Shown: in pieces, positions 1 through 9,467 of the stretch | Layout: every line of letters begins with the position of its first letter | Position numbering within the stretch: the first letter of the stretch is position 1 | From: Planctomycetales bacterium | GTDB lineage: Bacteria > Planctomycetota > Planctomycetia > Pirellulales > Lacipirellulaceae | Direction of reading: 5' to 3' | Length of the DNA stretch: 52,803 nt | NCBI GenBank assembly: GCA_020427155.1 | Contig: JAGQOW010000018.1 | Coordinates: forward strand, 1 to 52,803 | Notes under the pieces: generated by a model | Seen by the model: the letters and a program-made list of their open reading frames with translations, nothing else | What the model was told of the DNA's origin: nothing | Database searches by the model: none | Translations under genes and position numbers: made by a program

Positions 1-2
1 TT

Positions 3-179
3 GCTCGTTCGGCCGCAGGTTGTGGCTTGGGGCTGAGCATTGTGAAATACCTGGTGGAGGCTCATGGCGGAGAAGTCCGGGTGGAGAGCGAGCCGGGCGT
101 GGGAAGTACTTTTTCGATCTCATTGCCGGTAGACGAGGGGATGATGGCCACGAAGAACACGAAAAGGCGCGAAGAGTAG
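3..179 (+). CDS. Sensor histidine kinase, C-terminal fragment (5' end outside window)
   Basis: The open frame enters from the left edge and encodes the end of a HATPase_c domain. It shows the G2-box-like [12 protein letters not shown], then the typical last strands of the ATP-binding fold ([21 protein letters not shown]). This is the end of a two-component kinase that would phosphorylate the response regulator encoded next, at 355. The last dozen residues ([12 protein letters not shown]) lie outside the domain and come from the first copy of a duplicated intergenic repeat (146-220), which supplies the stop codon. The kinase type and input signal cannot be seen. The kinase assignment is solid; the pairing with the regulator is inferred from adjacency. 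Confidence 0.85.
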   Translation, partial: ARSAAGCGLGLSIVKYLVEAHGGEVRVESEPGVGSTFSISLPVDEGMMATKNTKRREE

Positions 180-339
180 AGGCCGTTTCAAAGAAAGTGT
201 TGCTGTGGCTGAATTTGCAACAATTCAGAATGTACAGCTACATATCTTGGAAGGCCACAAGAAACACGCAAAAGAAAGGCGGGGAGTAGAAGCCGTTTCA
301 AGCTTCAAAAAAGAAGTGTTGTTGTAGCTGAATTTGAAG
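146..339. repeat. Imperfect direct duplication, copies at 146-220 and 253-339
   Basis: Two diverged copies run in the same direction. Each begins GGCCAC(G)AAGAA, continues through an A/G-rich stretch and a TAGA(G/A)GCCGTTTCAA block, and ends in AGTGTTG(C/T)TGT(G/A)GCTGAATTTG. The copies differ by substitutions and small insertions. The first copy encodes the tail and stop codon of the kinase; the second ends just before the regulator gene. The purine-rich iterated start resembles the arms of the inverted-repeat elements elsewhere in the window, but here the copies are direct. Confidence 0.8.
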
Positions 340-354
340 GTGGCCGAGAGTAGC

Positions 355-1044
355 ATGAGTGCAGGCCAGTCAATCTTGATTGTGGAAGACGACGCAGCGC
401 TGCTGCGAGGGCTGGTCGATAACTTCTGCCAGCGCGGTTACGAGGTGCGGACCGCAACCGACGGCAAGCAGGGGCTGGCGGCGGCGCTGGAGAACTCGCC
501 TGACTTACTTCTGCTGGATATTATGCTGCCGGGGATGAACGGCTATGAAGTTTGCCGGCAGCTGCGGCGGCAAGCGCTCGACTTGCCGATCGTGATGCTC
601 ACGGCCAAGGGGCAGGAGAGCGAGATTGTCGAAGGGCTGGAATTGGGGGCCGACGACTATGTGAGCAAGCCGTTCAGCATTCACGAACTGGCGGCGCGGG
701 TGAAGGCGATTCTGCGGCGGACCACGCCTGCCGAGGACGACGTCTATCGGTTTGGCGATGCCGAGCTGGACGTCGCCGGGCACCGGCTTACCCGGGACGG
801 CGTCGAGGTGCCGCTCACGACCAAAGAGTACCGCCTGCTGGCGTACTTCTTGTCGCGGCCCAATCGGGCGCTCACGCGTAACGAGATCATGAACCACGTA
901 TGGGGGCGGTCGATTATTGTCAGCGGCCGGAGCGTCGACCGCTGTATTGCGACGCTACGTAGCAAGATCGAGCCCGACCCGCAGCGGCCGACGTTTGTTC
1001 ATACGATCCGCGACGTGGGCTACCGGTTCACTGCGGAAGGCTGA
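355..1044 (+). CDS. OmpR/PhoB-family response regulator
   Basis: A 229-residue DNA-binding response regulator. The N-terminal receiver domain has the acidic pair in VEDD (residues 11-13), the phospho-acceptor Asp55 in LLLLDIMLPGMNG, a Thr in MLTAK and a Lys in DDYVSKPFS. The C-terminal half is a winged-helix Trans_reg_C domain (LTTKEYRLLAYFLSRPNRALTRNEI, then GRSVDRCIATLRSKIEPDP and the IRDVGYRF wing). ATG at 355 is preferred over a TTG at 334 because the receiver fold begins just after it; the ribosome-binding site is weak. It follows the kinase fragment, so a kinase-regulator pair is inferred, in the less usual order with the kinase first. The target genes are unknown. Confidence 0.93.
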   Translation: MSAGQSILIVEDDAALLRGLVDNFCQRGYEVRTATDGKQGLAAALENSPDLLLLDIMLPGMNGYEVCRQLRRQALDLPIVMLTAKGQESEIVEGLELGADDYVSKPFSIHELAARVKAILRRTTPAEDDVYRFGDAELDVAGHRLTRDGVEVPLTTKEYRLLAYFLSRPNRALTRNEIMNHVWGRSIIVSGRSVDRCIATLRSKIEPDPQRPTFVHTIRDVGYRFTAEG

Positions 1045-1386
1045 TTGACGACGGTTTCGCGCGGCGGTTGGGGTGGAATAGCCGCAAGAAGCATGAAAAC
1101 GGGTGCGGGGGGTTTGTGTTTTTTGGCCGTTGCGCTGTGTGGGGAGTCATGCTGAACGTACCCGAAAGGCCCGGCATATCTTGCTGAAGACGTTACAGCT
1201 GTTGGCGACTTGCTCTAGTGCTCAAAGGTTGGCGTAACGTGCAGTTCGATGCCACAGGAATTGACAGAGGTGGATTCACCGACGTGAGTTACGATTATCC
1301 GCAACGTAGCCACAGAAACGCTGCTCCTGGGTTGGTTCACCGGAGCACAGACAGTCCGAATTGACAGAGTCAGATTGTCGGGTAGA
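1045..1386. other. Intergenic region, 342 nt, no gene seen
   Basis: This stretch lies between the end of the response regulator and the end of the convergent secreted repeat protein. It has no convincing coding frame, no tRNA and no stem followed by a T-run. Nothing supportable was found. Confidence 0.6.
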
Positions 1387-4300
1387 TCAGCCAAACACCT
1401 TCTCTAGCAGTTCGTCTGCCAGCCAGGGGACGTCGGCGTTACCCTCAAAACGATCACTTTCGGAACGGCCAATCTCCTCGAAAGTGCTCGAAGGCGTCAG
1501 CGGATACCAGTCGCGGTGCGACGGGGCATCGGCAAGGAGTTCTGCGAAAACAGCTTCGCGGACGTGCGCCACGTGTGCTTTCGGCACATGCGAGTGACGA
1601 TACCGCCATGCTCGTGCGGCATCTAACAGGCCGCTCTTGGATACATTGTTGGCAGTATCTGCTACGGAAACCGCTAGGTGCTCACTTGCCGACATCTCAG
1701 CAGTTGTTTCCACGACCAGCAGCGGTTCGCTGATGGTTGCCGCTTTCTCCGGCAGAGTACTGCTGACAGCTGCGACAAGCGGCGTTGCATCCGCCTGGCC
1801 GTAGGTCGCTTCCCAGGCGGCGAGATCGCTGGAGTCGACATCCCCGTCGCCGTCGCTGTCACCATTGGCCCGGGTGGCTCCGCTGGAGGTGCCTGCACCA
1901 CGTTGCCAGGCGAGGAAGTCGAGACCCGAGATGAGATCGTCATCAACGTAATCGGCCGACGGGGCGACTTGGGCTTCGTAGGCGCCGATGTCTTGCAGAT
2001 TGCCGTTACCACCGTTGGCGATCCGGGAAAGTCCGCGCTGGTCGAACGGCACAGTGGATCCCGATATGAAGGCCAGATTGTCGTGCATCGATTCGGTTCC
2101 TGATACATCGAACGCGACCGGGCCAAAAAAGATATCCGAGAGCAAGGGAGTGTTGATGGTATTGATAATGGTCGAGAAACCGTCACCGGAGAGTTTGTAG
2201 TCAAGTTGTAAGATCTGCCCGCCACTTGTTGTACCCACCTCTACCTCGAGATTCATCAGGCCGGTAGGTTGGCCGGAGAGATTGGTCGTCATGGTACCGT
2301 CATTTAGGCGCAGTACTGAAGTGCCATCGGTTTCGTCAGTTTCCACGCGAATTTCCGCCACCAAATTGCCACCAGTGACCGAATCGAACAGCGCCAGCCC
2401 CGCCGAGGCATGGAAAAAGCCTCCGGAGTTAATGGGGTAGTTGAAGCCAAAGCTGATACCGACCTGATCGCTCAGCGCAGTCAACCGCTCACCCCGGTTC
2501 CAGATGAATGCCCCGGTGCCGGCACTGACGTTCAGGTTCGCCTGGCCGCCGGCTACCTGAGGATTGTTGTCGGCATTGCCAAACAGATTGACGAAATTGT
2601 AGTTGGTCGCGAAGTTGTTGCTGGAATAGTCGTCGAGCAGACCCACGGCGTCGAGCGCGGGGCTACCGGGGAGCAGGGCATGCGTCTTGGTTGGGCCTCC
2701 GTTATTTGCCAAGGGGCCAAGCCGGGGATCCGCACCGAGGAGGTTCCCGTCGGTCGCAGTCAGCCCTCCAGCGGTTGCCGCATCGCCGACGAGAGTGAAC
2801 GTTCCTAATTCGATCGTGCCGCTAAGGTCGAGCGGAAGTCCCATCGAGTTGGTATTGCGTGCGACAACGGTACTATGCAGCGCTTCGACGGCTGATCCGC
2901 CGTACGAGGTGATTCCTCCCCCCTCGTTACCGGTGATCGTGCTGTTAGTGACCGTCACATTGCCTGAGTAGCGGTTAAAGATTCCGCCTCCGCCGGCAGA
3001 AGAAACGCCTGCGCGATTACCAGAGATCGTGCTGTTGGTGATCGTAAGCGTTCCCTGGTTAAATATGCCGCCGCCAGGGTATGCCGGCACGTTGGCCGTA
3101 TTTTCGGCAATAGTGCTGTCGGAAATATCGAGCGTGCCACTGTTGAAGATGCCCCCGCCTGCGCCAGCCACGTTGCCCGAGATGGTACTCTGGTAGATGG
3201 TCATCGTGCCGCTGGCATGATTAATCGCGCCGCCCAGCCCGGTGCCGGTCGCCGTGTTGCCGACGATGTTCAATCGCTTGAGCGTCGTATTCTCACGAGA
3301 GTAGATGGCGGCGCCCGACCCGCCTTCGGCACCCGTCAGCGTAAAATCGGTGATCTCTACTCGATAAAGGCTTGCATTGGGATTGTCGATTTGAAAAATT
3401 CTTCCGTTTTGCTGAGCGTCGAGGGTAAGCAGGTCTTTTCCTGGTCCGCGAATGACAACTTCTTCAGTAATCGTGGGCAGCGGACTTTCGAGGAAAATGG
3501 TCTGCGGCGTGCTGAACACACTGGCACTAAAGAAAATGAACTCGAAATCCGTTTCATTCACACTGCCGTTGGCCAATCTGATCGCCTCGCGCAAGGACAA
3601 ATCGCCCGCGGAGTAGTCGCCGTCGTTTTCGTCAGCCGTTGTATCGACGGTAAAGCTGCCGCCAGCAAGCGTCTGCAACTCGTAGGCGCCAATGTCGATC
3701 GCGGAGCCGATTGCAAACGGACTGTTAAACACACGCACAAATGGCGCGCCGCGCTGGTCGAATTCACTTGGGTTGGGCAAAATCGAAGGATCGCCGGCAT
3801 CGATGGCCGGGCTGCCGAAAAGCAAAGCGTGCGTTTGCGTTGAACCCCCGTTATTGGCCAACGGTCCAAGCAGCGGATTGCCACTGAGAATGTTGAATGT
3901 ATTTGTGTTCAGCGTGCCTCGGACGTTGGCGTCCGTCGTGGCCGTGTTTCCCGCGATAATGCTGCCGGTGACATTTACCGTACCGAAGTATCCAGTATCG
4001 ATTCCGCCGCCTCGATCGGACGTATTGCTAGTGACGGTGCTACTGCTAAGGTCTAGTATTCCATAATTGTTGATGCCGCCGCCGCGCTGCGTGGCTTCGT
4101 TGCCGGAGATGGTGCTGTTGACGACAGTCGTAGCATACAAAGATCCGCTGTGGATACCGCCGCCATGACGGCCTGCCCTATTTCCGGAAACGGTGCTGCC
4201 GGCAATCGTCGCTGTTCCGATGTCGTAGATGCCGCCGCCGTTGTGGCTTGCCGAGTTTCCGGAAATCGTACTTTCGGTAAGCGAAAGATTCCCAAGGTTG

Positions 4301-5388
4301 GAGATCGCGCCGCCAGCGCCAGAAGCCCCCGAGCCAGAGATATCGCCGCCAGTGAGCGTAAGACCGCTCATTGCAACATTTACGTTAAGAGAAATATCAA
4401 AAATGCGATAACCGTCTCCGGTGCCAAACGCATTGTCGGCACCGTCACCCGCGTCGATTGTCAGTTGATCGGCTCCCGGACCCTCGATCTTCAAATCCTC
4501 AGAAATCGTCGGCAGTTGCGAGCCGATGGCAATGGACTGCGGCGTGCTGAACAGGGAGGAATCGAACTTGATTGTGTGGGCGCCGGGGTGGGTATTGGCC
4601 CGTTCGATCGCTTCGCGGAGCGTCGTTAGTCCGTCGCCCGGCGTGGTGTCGTCTGCTGTACTATTCACCACGATGCCGACTTCGCGAATTGCAAGCCCGC
4701 CGAGCACCGCCGAGCCAAACGTTGCTTGTGTGGTGACGACAATCTCGCCCGTGGCGTTCGGTTCTGCAAAGACTGCTAGGTCCGCCAACAACTGAGAACT
4801 GCTTCCCAGTTGCCCATTGACCCAAAGATTGTTGCTGCTGGGCGACTGGTTAAAGACAATTGGCAGGCCGCCGCCGGTGATAGTTACCGTCTGGCTATTC
4901 GAAAAGCCCTCGCCGTCGAAACCGAACACATAGACTTCGTAGGTCAATGCCGGATCCAAATCGCTCCAAGTGGCGGTGAGCGTAGGGCTGGGGTGATTCT
5001 CGGCAAAGGCAAAACCGGCCAACTCGGTCAGCGACGTCGAATGCATGGGAACGGTGCTGGCATCGATGGGGCTACCAGGCAGAATGTCGTGATCGGCTGG
5101 GCCGACGTTGGTAGTCAACTCGAAGTCGACGTCACCGAACACGCCAGCTTCGTCCTTCAGGTTGAAGAAATTGATCGTGGTGTTAAAAGTATCGGCGGGA
5201 GTCCAGTTGGTTGGCGCAGGACCATCGAAGTCCACCCCGATCAGCTCAGCCAACATACGGCGGTCTTCAAGCATTTCGACTCGTAGGTGCCGAGCGAACC
5301 TGGAATCTGACAATGGCGCCAATTGGTGGACGCGATCATTACGACGTTGCTTCGCAGTAAGCCAACTAAAACGATCTTGGCGTGACAA
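1387..5388 (-). CDS. Large secreted CSLREA/Pmp-repeat beta-helix protein with dockerin type I domain
   Basis: A 1333-residue surface or extracellular protein. The N-terminus carries the planctomycete motif [13 protein letters not shown] (about residues 36-48), thought to mark exported giant proteins, rather than a classical signal peptide. Two CSLREA-type starts follow ([22 protein letters not shown]), each leading into beta-helix repeats of the chlamydial Pmp type (TISGNSA..GGGI) and closing with the GSPAIDAGD...FDQRG...DIGAYE signature. A third closing signature is split by about 200 residues (916-1114) that look like a lectin- or laminin-G-like domain. A dockerin type I pair follows at about 1143-1198 ([17 protein letters not shown]), then a roughly 130-residue tail of unknown role. 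The start is TTG at 5388, chosen for its excellent Shine-Dalgarno sequence. The substrate or binding partner is unknown; adhesion or cell-surface display is inferred. Confidence 0.85.
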   Translation of the reverse strand: MSRQDRFSWLTAKQRRNDRVHQLAPLSDSRFARHLRVEMLEDRRMLAELIGVDFDGPAPTNWTPADTFNTTINFFNLKDEAGVFGDVDFELTTNVGPADHDILPGSPIDASTVPMHSTSLTELAGFAFAENHPSPTLTATWSDLDPALTYEVYVFGFDGEGFSNSQTVTITGGGLPIVFNQSPSSNNLWVNGQLGSSSQLLADLAVFAEPNATGEIVVTTQATFGSAVLGGLAIREVGIVVNSTADDTTPGDGLTTLREAIERANTHPGAHTIKFDSSLFSTPQSIAIGSQLPTISEDLKIEGPGADQLTIDAGDGADNAFGTGDGYRIFDISLNVNVAMSGLTLTGGDISGSGASGAGGAISNLGNLSLTESTISGNSASHNGGGIYDIGTATIAGSTVSGNRAGRHGGGIHSGSLYATTVVNSTISGNEATQRGGGINNYGILDLSSSTVTSNTSDRGGGIDTGYFGTVNVTGSIIAGNTATTDANVRGTLNTNTFNILSGNPLLGPLANNGGSTQTHALLFGSPAIDAGDPSILPNPSEFDQRGAPFVRVFNSPFAIGSAIDIGAYELQTLAGGSFTVDTTADENDGDYSAGDLSLREAIRLANGSVNETDFEFIFFSASVFSTPQTIFLESPLPTITEEVVIRGPGKDLLTLDAQQNGRIFQIDNPNASLYRVEITDFTLTGAEGGSGAAIYSRENTTLKRLNIVGNTATGTGLGGAINHASGTMTIYQSTISGNVAGAGGGIFNSGTLDISDSTIAENTANVPAYPGGGIFNQGTLTITNSTISGNRAGVSSAGGGGIFNRYSGNVTVTNSTITGNEGGGITSYGGSAVEALHSTVVARNTNSMGLPLDLSGTIELGTFTLVGDAATAGGLTATDGNLLGADPRLGPLANNGGPTKTHALLPGSPALDAVGLLDDYSSNNFATNYNFVNLFGNADNNPQVAGGQANLNVSAGTGAFIWNRGERLTALSDQVGISFGFNYPINSGGFFHASAGLALFDSVTGGNLVAEIRVETDETDGTSVLRLNDGTMTTNLSGQPTGLMNLEVEVGTTSGGQILQLDYKLSGDGFSTIINTINTPLLSDIFFGPVAFDVSGTESMHDNLAFISGSTVPFDQRGLSRIANGGNGNLQDIGAYEAQVAPSADYVDDDLISGLDFLAWQRGAGTSSGATRANGDSDGDGDVDSSDLAAWEATYGQADATPLVAAVSSTLPEKAATISEPLLVVETTAEMSASEHLAVSVADTANNVSKSGLLDAARAWRYRHSHVPKAHVAHVREAVFAELLADAPSHRDWYPLTPSSTFEEIGRSESDRFEGNADVPWLADELLEKVFG

Positions 5389-5395
5389 GACACAT

Positions 5396-5402
5396 CCTCC
5401 CC
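5396..5402 (-). promoter_or_regulatory. Shine-Dalgarno site fixing a TTG start
   Basis: On the minus strand GGGGAGG lies 7 nt upstream of the TTG at 5388-5386. The ATG overlapping the end of this site is out of frame with the protein, so the TTG is the supported start of the giant repeat protein. Confidence 0.75.
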
Positions 5403-5910
5403 GCGAAAGTCTTTAATAGAGCGGAACTAATATATGCCAGTCGGGTGACAAACGCGAGAAATATCTAGGAACTTCAAAGGAGAAAGGGTTTCCAAGGTGG
5501 CCACAGTTGATGGAAGACCTCGCCACATCGCCCAAGACGAAGCTGAAGTACGTCCAAAAAGCCCGCCTGAGAAGGATCCACTATTACGCGTCGATTCACC
5601 GACACTGGCCTAAACGGCCCCATTGTGAAACTGCAACTGGCTAGAGTCAGCGGTCGACTCATCTCATTCAGTTCGCCGATTCTCCAAGTCGATGAGGGTG
5701 CATCGTCTAGTGCGGCGATGAAAAGGGCATAAGGCGCGCCGGTGGGACACGCAGAGCTCAGTTCAAGGATCCCCCTAGTGCTCACTGTAGATCACTTCCG
5801 CAAGTTCCGACACTTCGGAAGCTGTCTTCAGCTTCCTCGTCCTGCGTCCTCTAGAGAGACCCAAGCACTTGCCAGGGTGCAAATCTCCGTGTTCCTCGGG
5901 TCTCCATCGT
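5403..5910. other. Intergenic region, about 510 nt, no supported gene
   Basis: The region lies upstream of the giant secreted protein and downstream of the DUF2975-like gene. A 103-codon open frame on the minus strand (5474-5785) has no recognisable family, no clear ribosome-binding site and mixed composition. It is AT-richer next to the giant gene, where the promoter should lie, but no -35/-10 pair with good spacing could be defended. Confidence 0.5.
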
Positions 5911-6399
5911 TTACGTTGTGGAGGTCTTTTCAGCGTCTTTGCTAAGCGCTTGCTGCAAGGTTTTTTCAAGTACCGACGTGGTGGTGACGACCACGGTCGA
6001 GCCGAATAGGATGAACAGGCCCATGGCGATTGCAGGCGGTAGCTCATCGGCGTTTGGCAGCATGAGGAAAGCTTCTCCGACCAGTACAAACGCGATCATT
6101 GCTAACGCACAAAACCTGATGGTGCGGAGAGCTTTGACTGTTGCAACCGAGAATAACCTGTTGGTTCCGGCGTATCCGAGCACTTTGAATGCCTGATAGA
6201 GGGCAACGAAAAACGAGATGGATACGAAATAGGCATACGCCAAAAAGGGATCGTTGAAATAGACTTCGAAGGCGGTCGCATTGGCGTTTCTTCCTTCGAA
6301 GTGTGGCTCCCAAAGCAGGAACGTCAGAGCGCCCACGCCGATGAGCACCACGACCGCTCGCAGGAATACTGTTTCAACAACGACGGATTGTTGCTTCAT
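5911..6399 (-). CDS. DUF2975-like four-helix membrane protein
   Basis: A 162-residue protein starting with ATG at 6399. It has four hydrophobic segments, at about residues 9-29 (FLRAVVVLIGVGALTFLLW), 50-70 (AYAYFVSISFFVALYQAF), 92-112 (IRFCALAMIAFVLVGEAFL) and 120-142 (AIAMGLFILFGSTVVVTTTS). The layout, an N-terminal helix then a loop then three helices with a short C-terminal tail, matches DUF2975 inner-membrane proteins, whose biochemical role is not established. In other bacteria such genes often sit next to a small XRE-type regulator; none is visible here. It appears to be a single-gene unit. Family assignment is moderate, by topology and sequence feel only. Confidence 0.65.
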   Translation of the reverse strand: MKQQSVVVETVFLRAVVVLIGVGALTFLLWEPHFEGRNANATAFEVYFNDPFLAYAYFVSISFFVALYQAFKVLGYAGTNRLFSVATVKALRTIRFCALAMIAFVLVGEAFLMLPNADELPPAIAMGLFILFGSTVVVTTTSVLEKTLQQALSKDAEKTSTT

Positions 6400-6690
6400 G
6401 ATCTGGTCACGGAACTAGAACTCCGCGGGGCAACCACTCCTAGCTTGCGGATAAGCTGGATTATACGGCACCCACTGGATGCCAACTAGCTTCCAACGAG
6501 GCCGGGCGTAGACGATTTGCCTGCAACGAGTAGACCAGTACTTGTCTCAGCTCAATCTTCTTATGCACGCTAGAGAGTTCCGAAAACGTCCGTGTTTTAA
6601 GGCTGATGAAAGATTGAAGAACTGTGAAGCGGCGTTCGGCGATGGAAGTGCTGTAGGCGCGGCGACCGGCTGCCGGTCATTCCGGCCGGG

Positions 6691-8805
6691 TTAGAGGAAC
6701 TTTTTGAGGACCTCGTCGGGGGCTGGGGCGTAGCCGCTAGGTTCCATCGAGCAGCTAGCGCGGCCTTGGCTGAGGCTGCGCATGGCGCTGGAGTAGCCGA
6801 AGAGTTCGGCGAGCGGGGCTGCGGCGTGCAGCACGGTAAGCCGGCCGCGGTTTTGAGTCTGGTGGATGATGGCGCGGCGCTGTTGCAGGTCGCCGACCAG
6901 GTCGCCGACGTGTTCGTCGGGGGTGCTGATTTCTAGCTTCATGATCGGCTCGAGCAGCACGGTGCCTGCTTCGCGCAGGCCGGCGTCGAGCGCCAGGTTG
7001 GCGGCGGTGCGAAAGGCGATCTCGGTGGAATCGGTTTCGTGCATTTCGCCACTTAGCAAAGTGGCCTTGATGCGCATGAGCGGGAAACCGAGCACGCCGC
7101 CCCCCTGCCCTGCAGTTTCCAGTTCTTCAAGTACGACGGCGAGCATTTCGTTGGGCAGGCCGTGATCGAGCGAGTTGCTGATCGTGACGCCACCGCCGCG
7201 GGTTTCGAAGGGCTCGACTTTCAAACACACCTGGGCAGTGTGTTGCACGCCGTTGATCAGCCGATGGCACTCGCCGGTGACTTCGACCGCTTTCTTGATC
7301 GTTTCGCGATAACTAACGCGCGGGTTATGCACTTTGACGTTCAGTTTGAAGTCGCGCTGGAGTCGATGCTGGATCACTTCCAGGTGCAATTCGCCCATGC
7401 CGCTGATCAGGGTCTGGCCGGTCTCTTCGTTTTCGACGGCGGTGAAGGTTGGGTCTTGTTTGCGAAGCATTTCTAGGGTATCGGCGAGTTTCTTCTTGTC
7501 GCCGGTACTCTCCGGCTCGATCGCCATCGAGATGACGGTTTCGGGAAACTCGATCGACTCGAGCACGATCGGCGCCCGCGTATCGCAGAGGGTGTCGCCG
7601 GTGACCGAGTCGCGCAGACCGATGATGCCAACGATGGCGCCGGCCTGAGCACACTCGAGCTGCTCGTCTTTCTTGCTGGCATGGATTTGCCAGATTTGGG
7701 CAACGTTTTCTTTCTTGTCTCGCGTGGGGTTCAGAACGCGGCTATTGCCTTTGAGTGTGCCCGAGTAAACACGCACCCAACTGAGATCGCCTGTCTTGTA
7801 GGGCAACACCTTGAAGACTAAGCCGCAAAAGGGCTCGTCGACACTGGGCTTACGGGTGATCTTTTTCAACTCGTCAGCGTCTTTGTGGCCTTTGCCCTTG
7901 CTGGAACTTTTGCCTGCGGGCTCGAGCCCCACGACCGGCGGCATCTCTTGCGGATGCGGCAAATAGGCGGCCACCGCATCGAGCAACGGTTGAACGCCCA
8001 TGCCGTGGAGTGCCGAGCCGCAGAGCACCGGCTGAATCTGCTGATGCACCGTCGCATCGCGCACGACCCGCCGCACGAGTTCCGCAGAGATCGGTTCTTC
8101 GGCAAGGGCGAGTTCCATCAGCTCGTCGCTGTAGTTGGATAGTTCGCTGATGAGCTGCTCTCGCCAGAGGGCGGCGGTGTCGGCGAGCTCAGCGGGAATC
8201 GGCTGGGCCAGCACCTCGCGGCCTTCCTTGCCTTCGGGAAAGACGAGCATCTGCTCTTCGATAAGATCGATGACCCCTCGGAAAGGATCGTCGACATGGG
8301 CAGGCCCCAAGCCGACAGGTATTTGCAGGGCCACGGGTTTGGCATCGAGCCGGTTTTTGATTTCGGCAACCACGCTCTCGTAGTCGGCCCCTTCGCGATC
8401 GAGTTTGTTGATGAATGCGAGACGGGGGACTTTGTACTTGTTAGCCTGTCGCCAGACGGTTTCGCTCTGCGCTTCGACCCCTTCGCGAGCACTGAAGACA
8501 ATGACTGCGCCGTCGAGTACTCGGAGGCTGCGTTCGACTTCGGCAGTGAAATCGACGTGGCCCGGGGTGTCGATGAGATTGATCTGGACGTCTTTCCAAG
8601 GGAAGGCGACACAGGCGGAGTAGATGGTGATGCCGCGTTCGGCCTCTTCGGCATCGTCGTCGGTGGTGGTGGTGCCCCGATCGACCTCGCCGGCACGATG
8701 TTTGGCGCCGCTAACATAGAGCATGCGCTCGGTGACCGTCGTCTTGCCGGCATCGATGTGGGCGATGATGCCGATGTTGCGAAGTTTGGTGAGGGAGGTA
8801 GTCAT
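6691..8805 (-). CDS. fusA: Translation elongation factor G
   Basis: A 704-residue ribosomal translocase GTPase. The G motifs are all present: AHIDAGKTT (P-loop, about 16-24), RGITI (switch I, G2), DTPGH (G3), NKLD (G4) and GSAL (G5). Domains II-V follow, with the domain III-IV passage ISGMGELHLEVI and a C-terminal domain ending GYAPAPDEVLKKFL. Two features are unusual. The segment before RGITI reads GTTTTDDDAEEAERGITI instead of the common DWMEQEQERGITI. A Ser/Lys-rich insertion of about 25 residues (KSSSKGKGHKDADELKK, about 297-318) lies between the G domain and domain II. Planctomycetes often carry several EF-G paralogues (including spdEFG types), so whether this copy does elongation, recycling or both cannot be decided here. 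A terminator separates it from rpsG, so it probably has its own promoter in 8806-8916. Confidence 0.95.
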   Translation of the reverse strand: MTTSLTKLRNIGIIAHIDAGKTTVTERMLYVSGAKHRAGEVDRGTTTTDDDAEEAERGITIYSACVAFPWKDVQINLIDTPGHVDFTAEVERSLRVLDGAVIVFSAREGVEAQSETVWRQANKYKVPRLAFINKLDREGADYESVVAEIKNRLDAKPVALQIPVGLGPAHVDDPFRGVIDLIEEQMLVFPEGKEGREVLAQPIPAELADTAALWREQLISELSNYSDELMELALAEEPISAELVRRVVRDATVHQQIQPVLCGSALHGMGVQPLLDAVAAYLPHPQEMPPVVGLEPAGKSSSKGKGHKDADELKKITRKPSVDEPFCGLVFKVLPYKTGDLSWVRVYSGTLKGNSRVLNPTRDKKENVAQIWQIHASKKDEQLECAQAGAIVGIIGLRDSVTGDTLCDTRAPIVLESIEFPETVISMAIEPESTGDKKKLADTLEMLRKQDPTFTAVENEETGQTLISGMGELHLEVIQHRLQRDFKLNVKVHNPRVSYRETIKKAVEVTGECHRLINGVQHTAQVCLKVEPFETRGGGVTISNSLDHGLPNEMLAVVLEELETAGQGGGVLGFPLMRIKATLLSGEMHETDSTEIAFRTAANLALDAGLREAGTVLLEPIMKLEISTPDEHVGDLVGDLQQRRAIIHQTQNRGRLTVLHAAAPLAELFGYSSAMRSLSQGRASCSMEPSGYAPAPDEVLKKFL

Positions 8806-8903
8806 CAGAGTTCACCCTAGAGAATAAAGTTCCCTTCGCGCTGCACCCACCCAACAAGTTGCTCGGGACTTATAGTAAAAGCGGGTAGCCATTGGCTGAC
8901 CGC

Positions 8904-8921
8904 TTTTTGTGCGCACAAAAA
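8904..8921. promoter_or_regulatory. Perfect 18-bp palindrome upstream of fusA
   Basis: The sequence TTTTTGTGCGCACAAAAA is a perfect inverted repeat without a spacer. It overlaps the T-run of the rpsG terminator and lies about 100 nt upstream of the fusA start. It could be a dimeric repressor site for fusA, or it could simply extend the terminator so that it works in both directions. No binding protein is implied by the sequence. Confidence 0.4.
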
Positions 8922-8974
8922 AACTAGGGGCTGGGGATGAGCGAGCCCTTGGCACGCTCGTCCCCAACTCCTAG
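8917..8974 (-). terminator. Intrinsic terminator after rpsG
   Basis: Arms 8924-8943 and 8955-8974 form a 20-bp stem with two G-U pairs and one mismatch, closing an 11-nt loop. Read on the minus strand, the stem is followed directly by seven T residues (8923-8917). It starts 15 nt after the rpsG stop and ends the rpoB-rpoC-rpsL-rpsG transcript before fusA. Confidence 0.9.
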
Positions 8975-8988
8975 CTATCGGCTTCTTT

Positions 8989-9459
8989 TTACCAACCAAA
9001 GTGGGCGAAGGCTTTATTGGCTTCTGCCATGCGGTGGACGTTTTCACGACGGGTCATGGCGGCCCCTTCGCGTTTGTAGGCGGCGGCCAATTCGTCGGCA
9101 AGCTTTTGTGCTGTGGGTCGGCCCTTCTTATCGTGAACAGCCATCAGAATCCAGCGAAACGACAACGACTGCTGGCGAACTCGATTGACCTGCATGGGCA
9201 CCTGGTACGCAGCACCGCCGACCCGCTTCGAGCGGACTTCGATGCTAGGCTTCACGTTCTCGACGGCCTGGTTGAATACCTCGATCGGCTCTTCCTCGGG
9301 GATGCGCTCCTTGAGGATTTCTAAAGCGTCGTAGAAGACCGATTGGGCAACGCTCTTCTTGCCGTCCACCATCAAGCAATTGATAAACTTGCTGGCCAGT
9401 AGGGAGCCGAAGCGAGGGTCGGGTTTGAGCTGTTTGCGGCTGGCAGTGATTCGGGCCAT
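8989..9459 (-). CDS. rpsG: 30S ribosomal protein S7
   Basis: A 156-residue primary 16S rRNA-binding protein of the 30S head. It begins [19 protein letters not shown] and contains the conserved [17 protein letters not shown], the beta-hairpin region [19 protein letters not shown], and the C-terminal [19 protein letters not shown] that lies near the E site. Length matches the bacterial norm. It follows rpsL by 95 nt, a spacer that contains a small inverted-repeat element, and is followed by a strong terminator. In many bacteria fusA and tuf follow directly in the str operon; here fusA is uncoupled and tuf is far upstream. Confidence 0.97.
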   Translation of the reverse strand: MARITASRKQLKPDPRFGSLLASKFINCLMVDGKKSVAQSVFYDALEILKERIPEEEPIEVFNQAVENVKPSIEVRSKRVGGAAYQVPMQVNRVRQQSLSFRWILMAVHDKKGRPTAQKLADELAAAYKREGAAMTRRENVHRMAEANKAFAHFGW

Positions 9460-9467
9460 GAGATAAA

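Noticed and set aside
2700..4400. Regularly spaced similar DNA segments resembling a CRISPR or tandem array
   Set aside because: These are coding repeats of the Pmp/beta-helix protein (TISGN...GGGI); spacing and sequence vary and no direct-repeat/spacer structure exists.
5474..5785. 103-codon minus-strand frame between the giant protein and the DUF2975-like gene
   Set aside because: No recognisable motif, no Shine-Dalgarno sequence, composition not gene-like.
6664..6678. GACCGG-CTG-CCGGTC hairpin just after the fusA stop, as a terminator
   Set aside because: The stem is perfect, but no T-run follows on the minus strand, so intrinsic termination is not supported.
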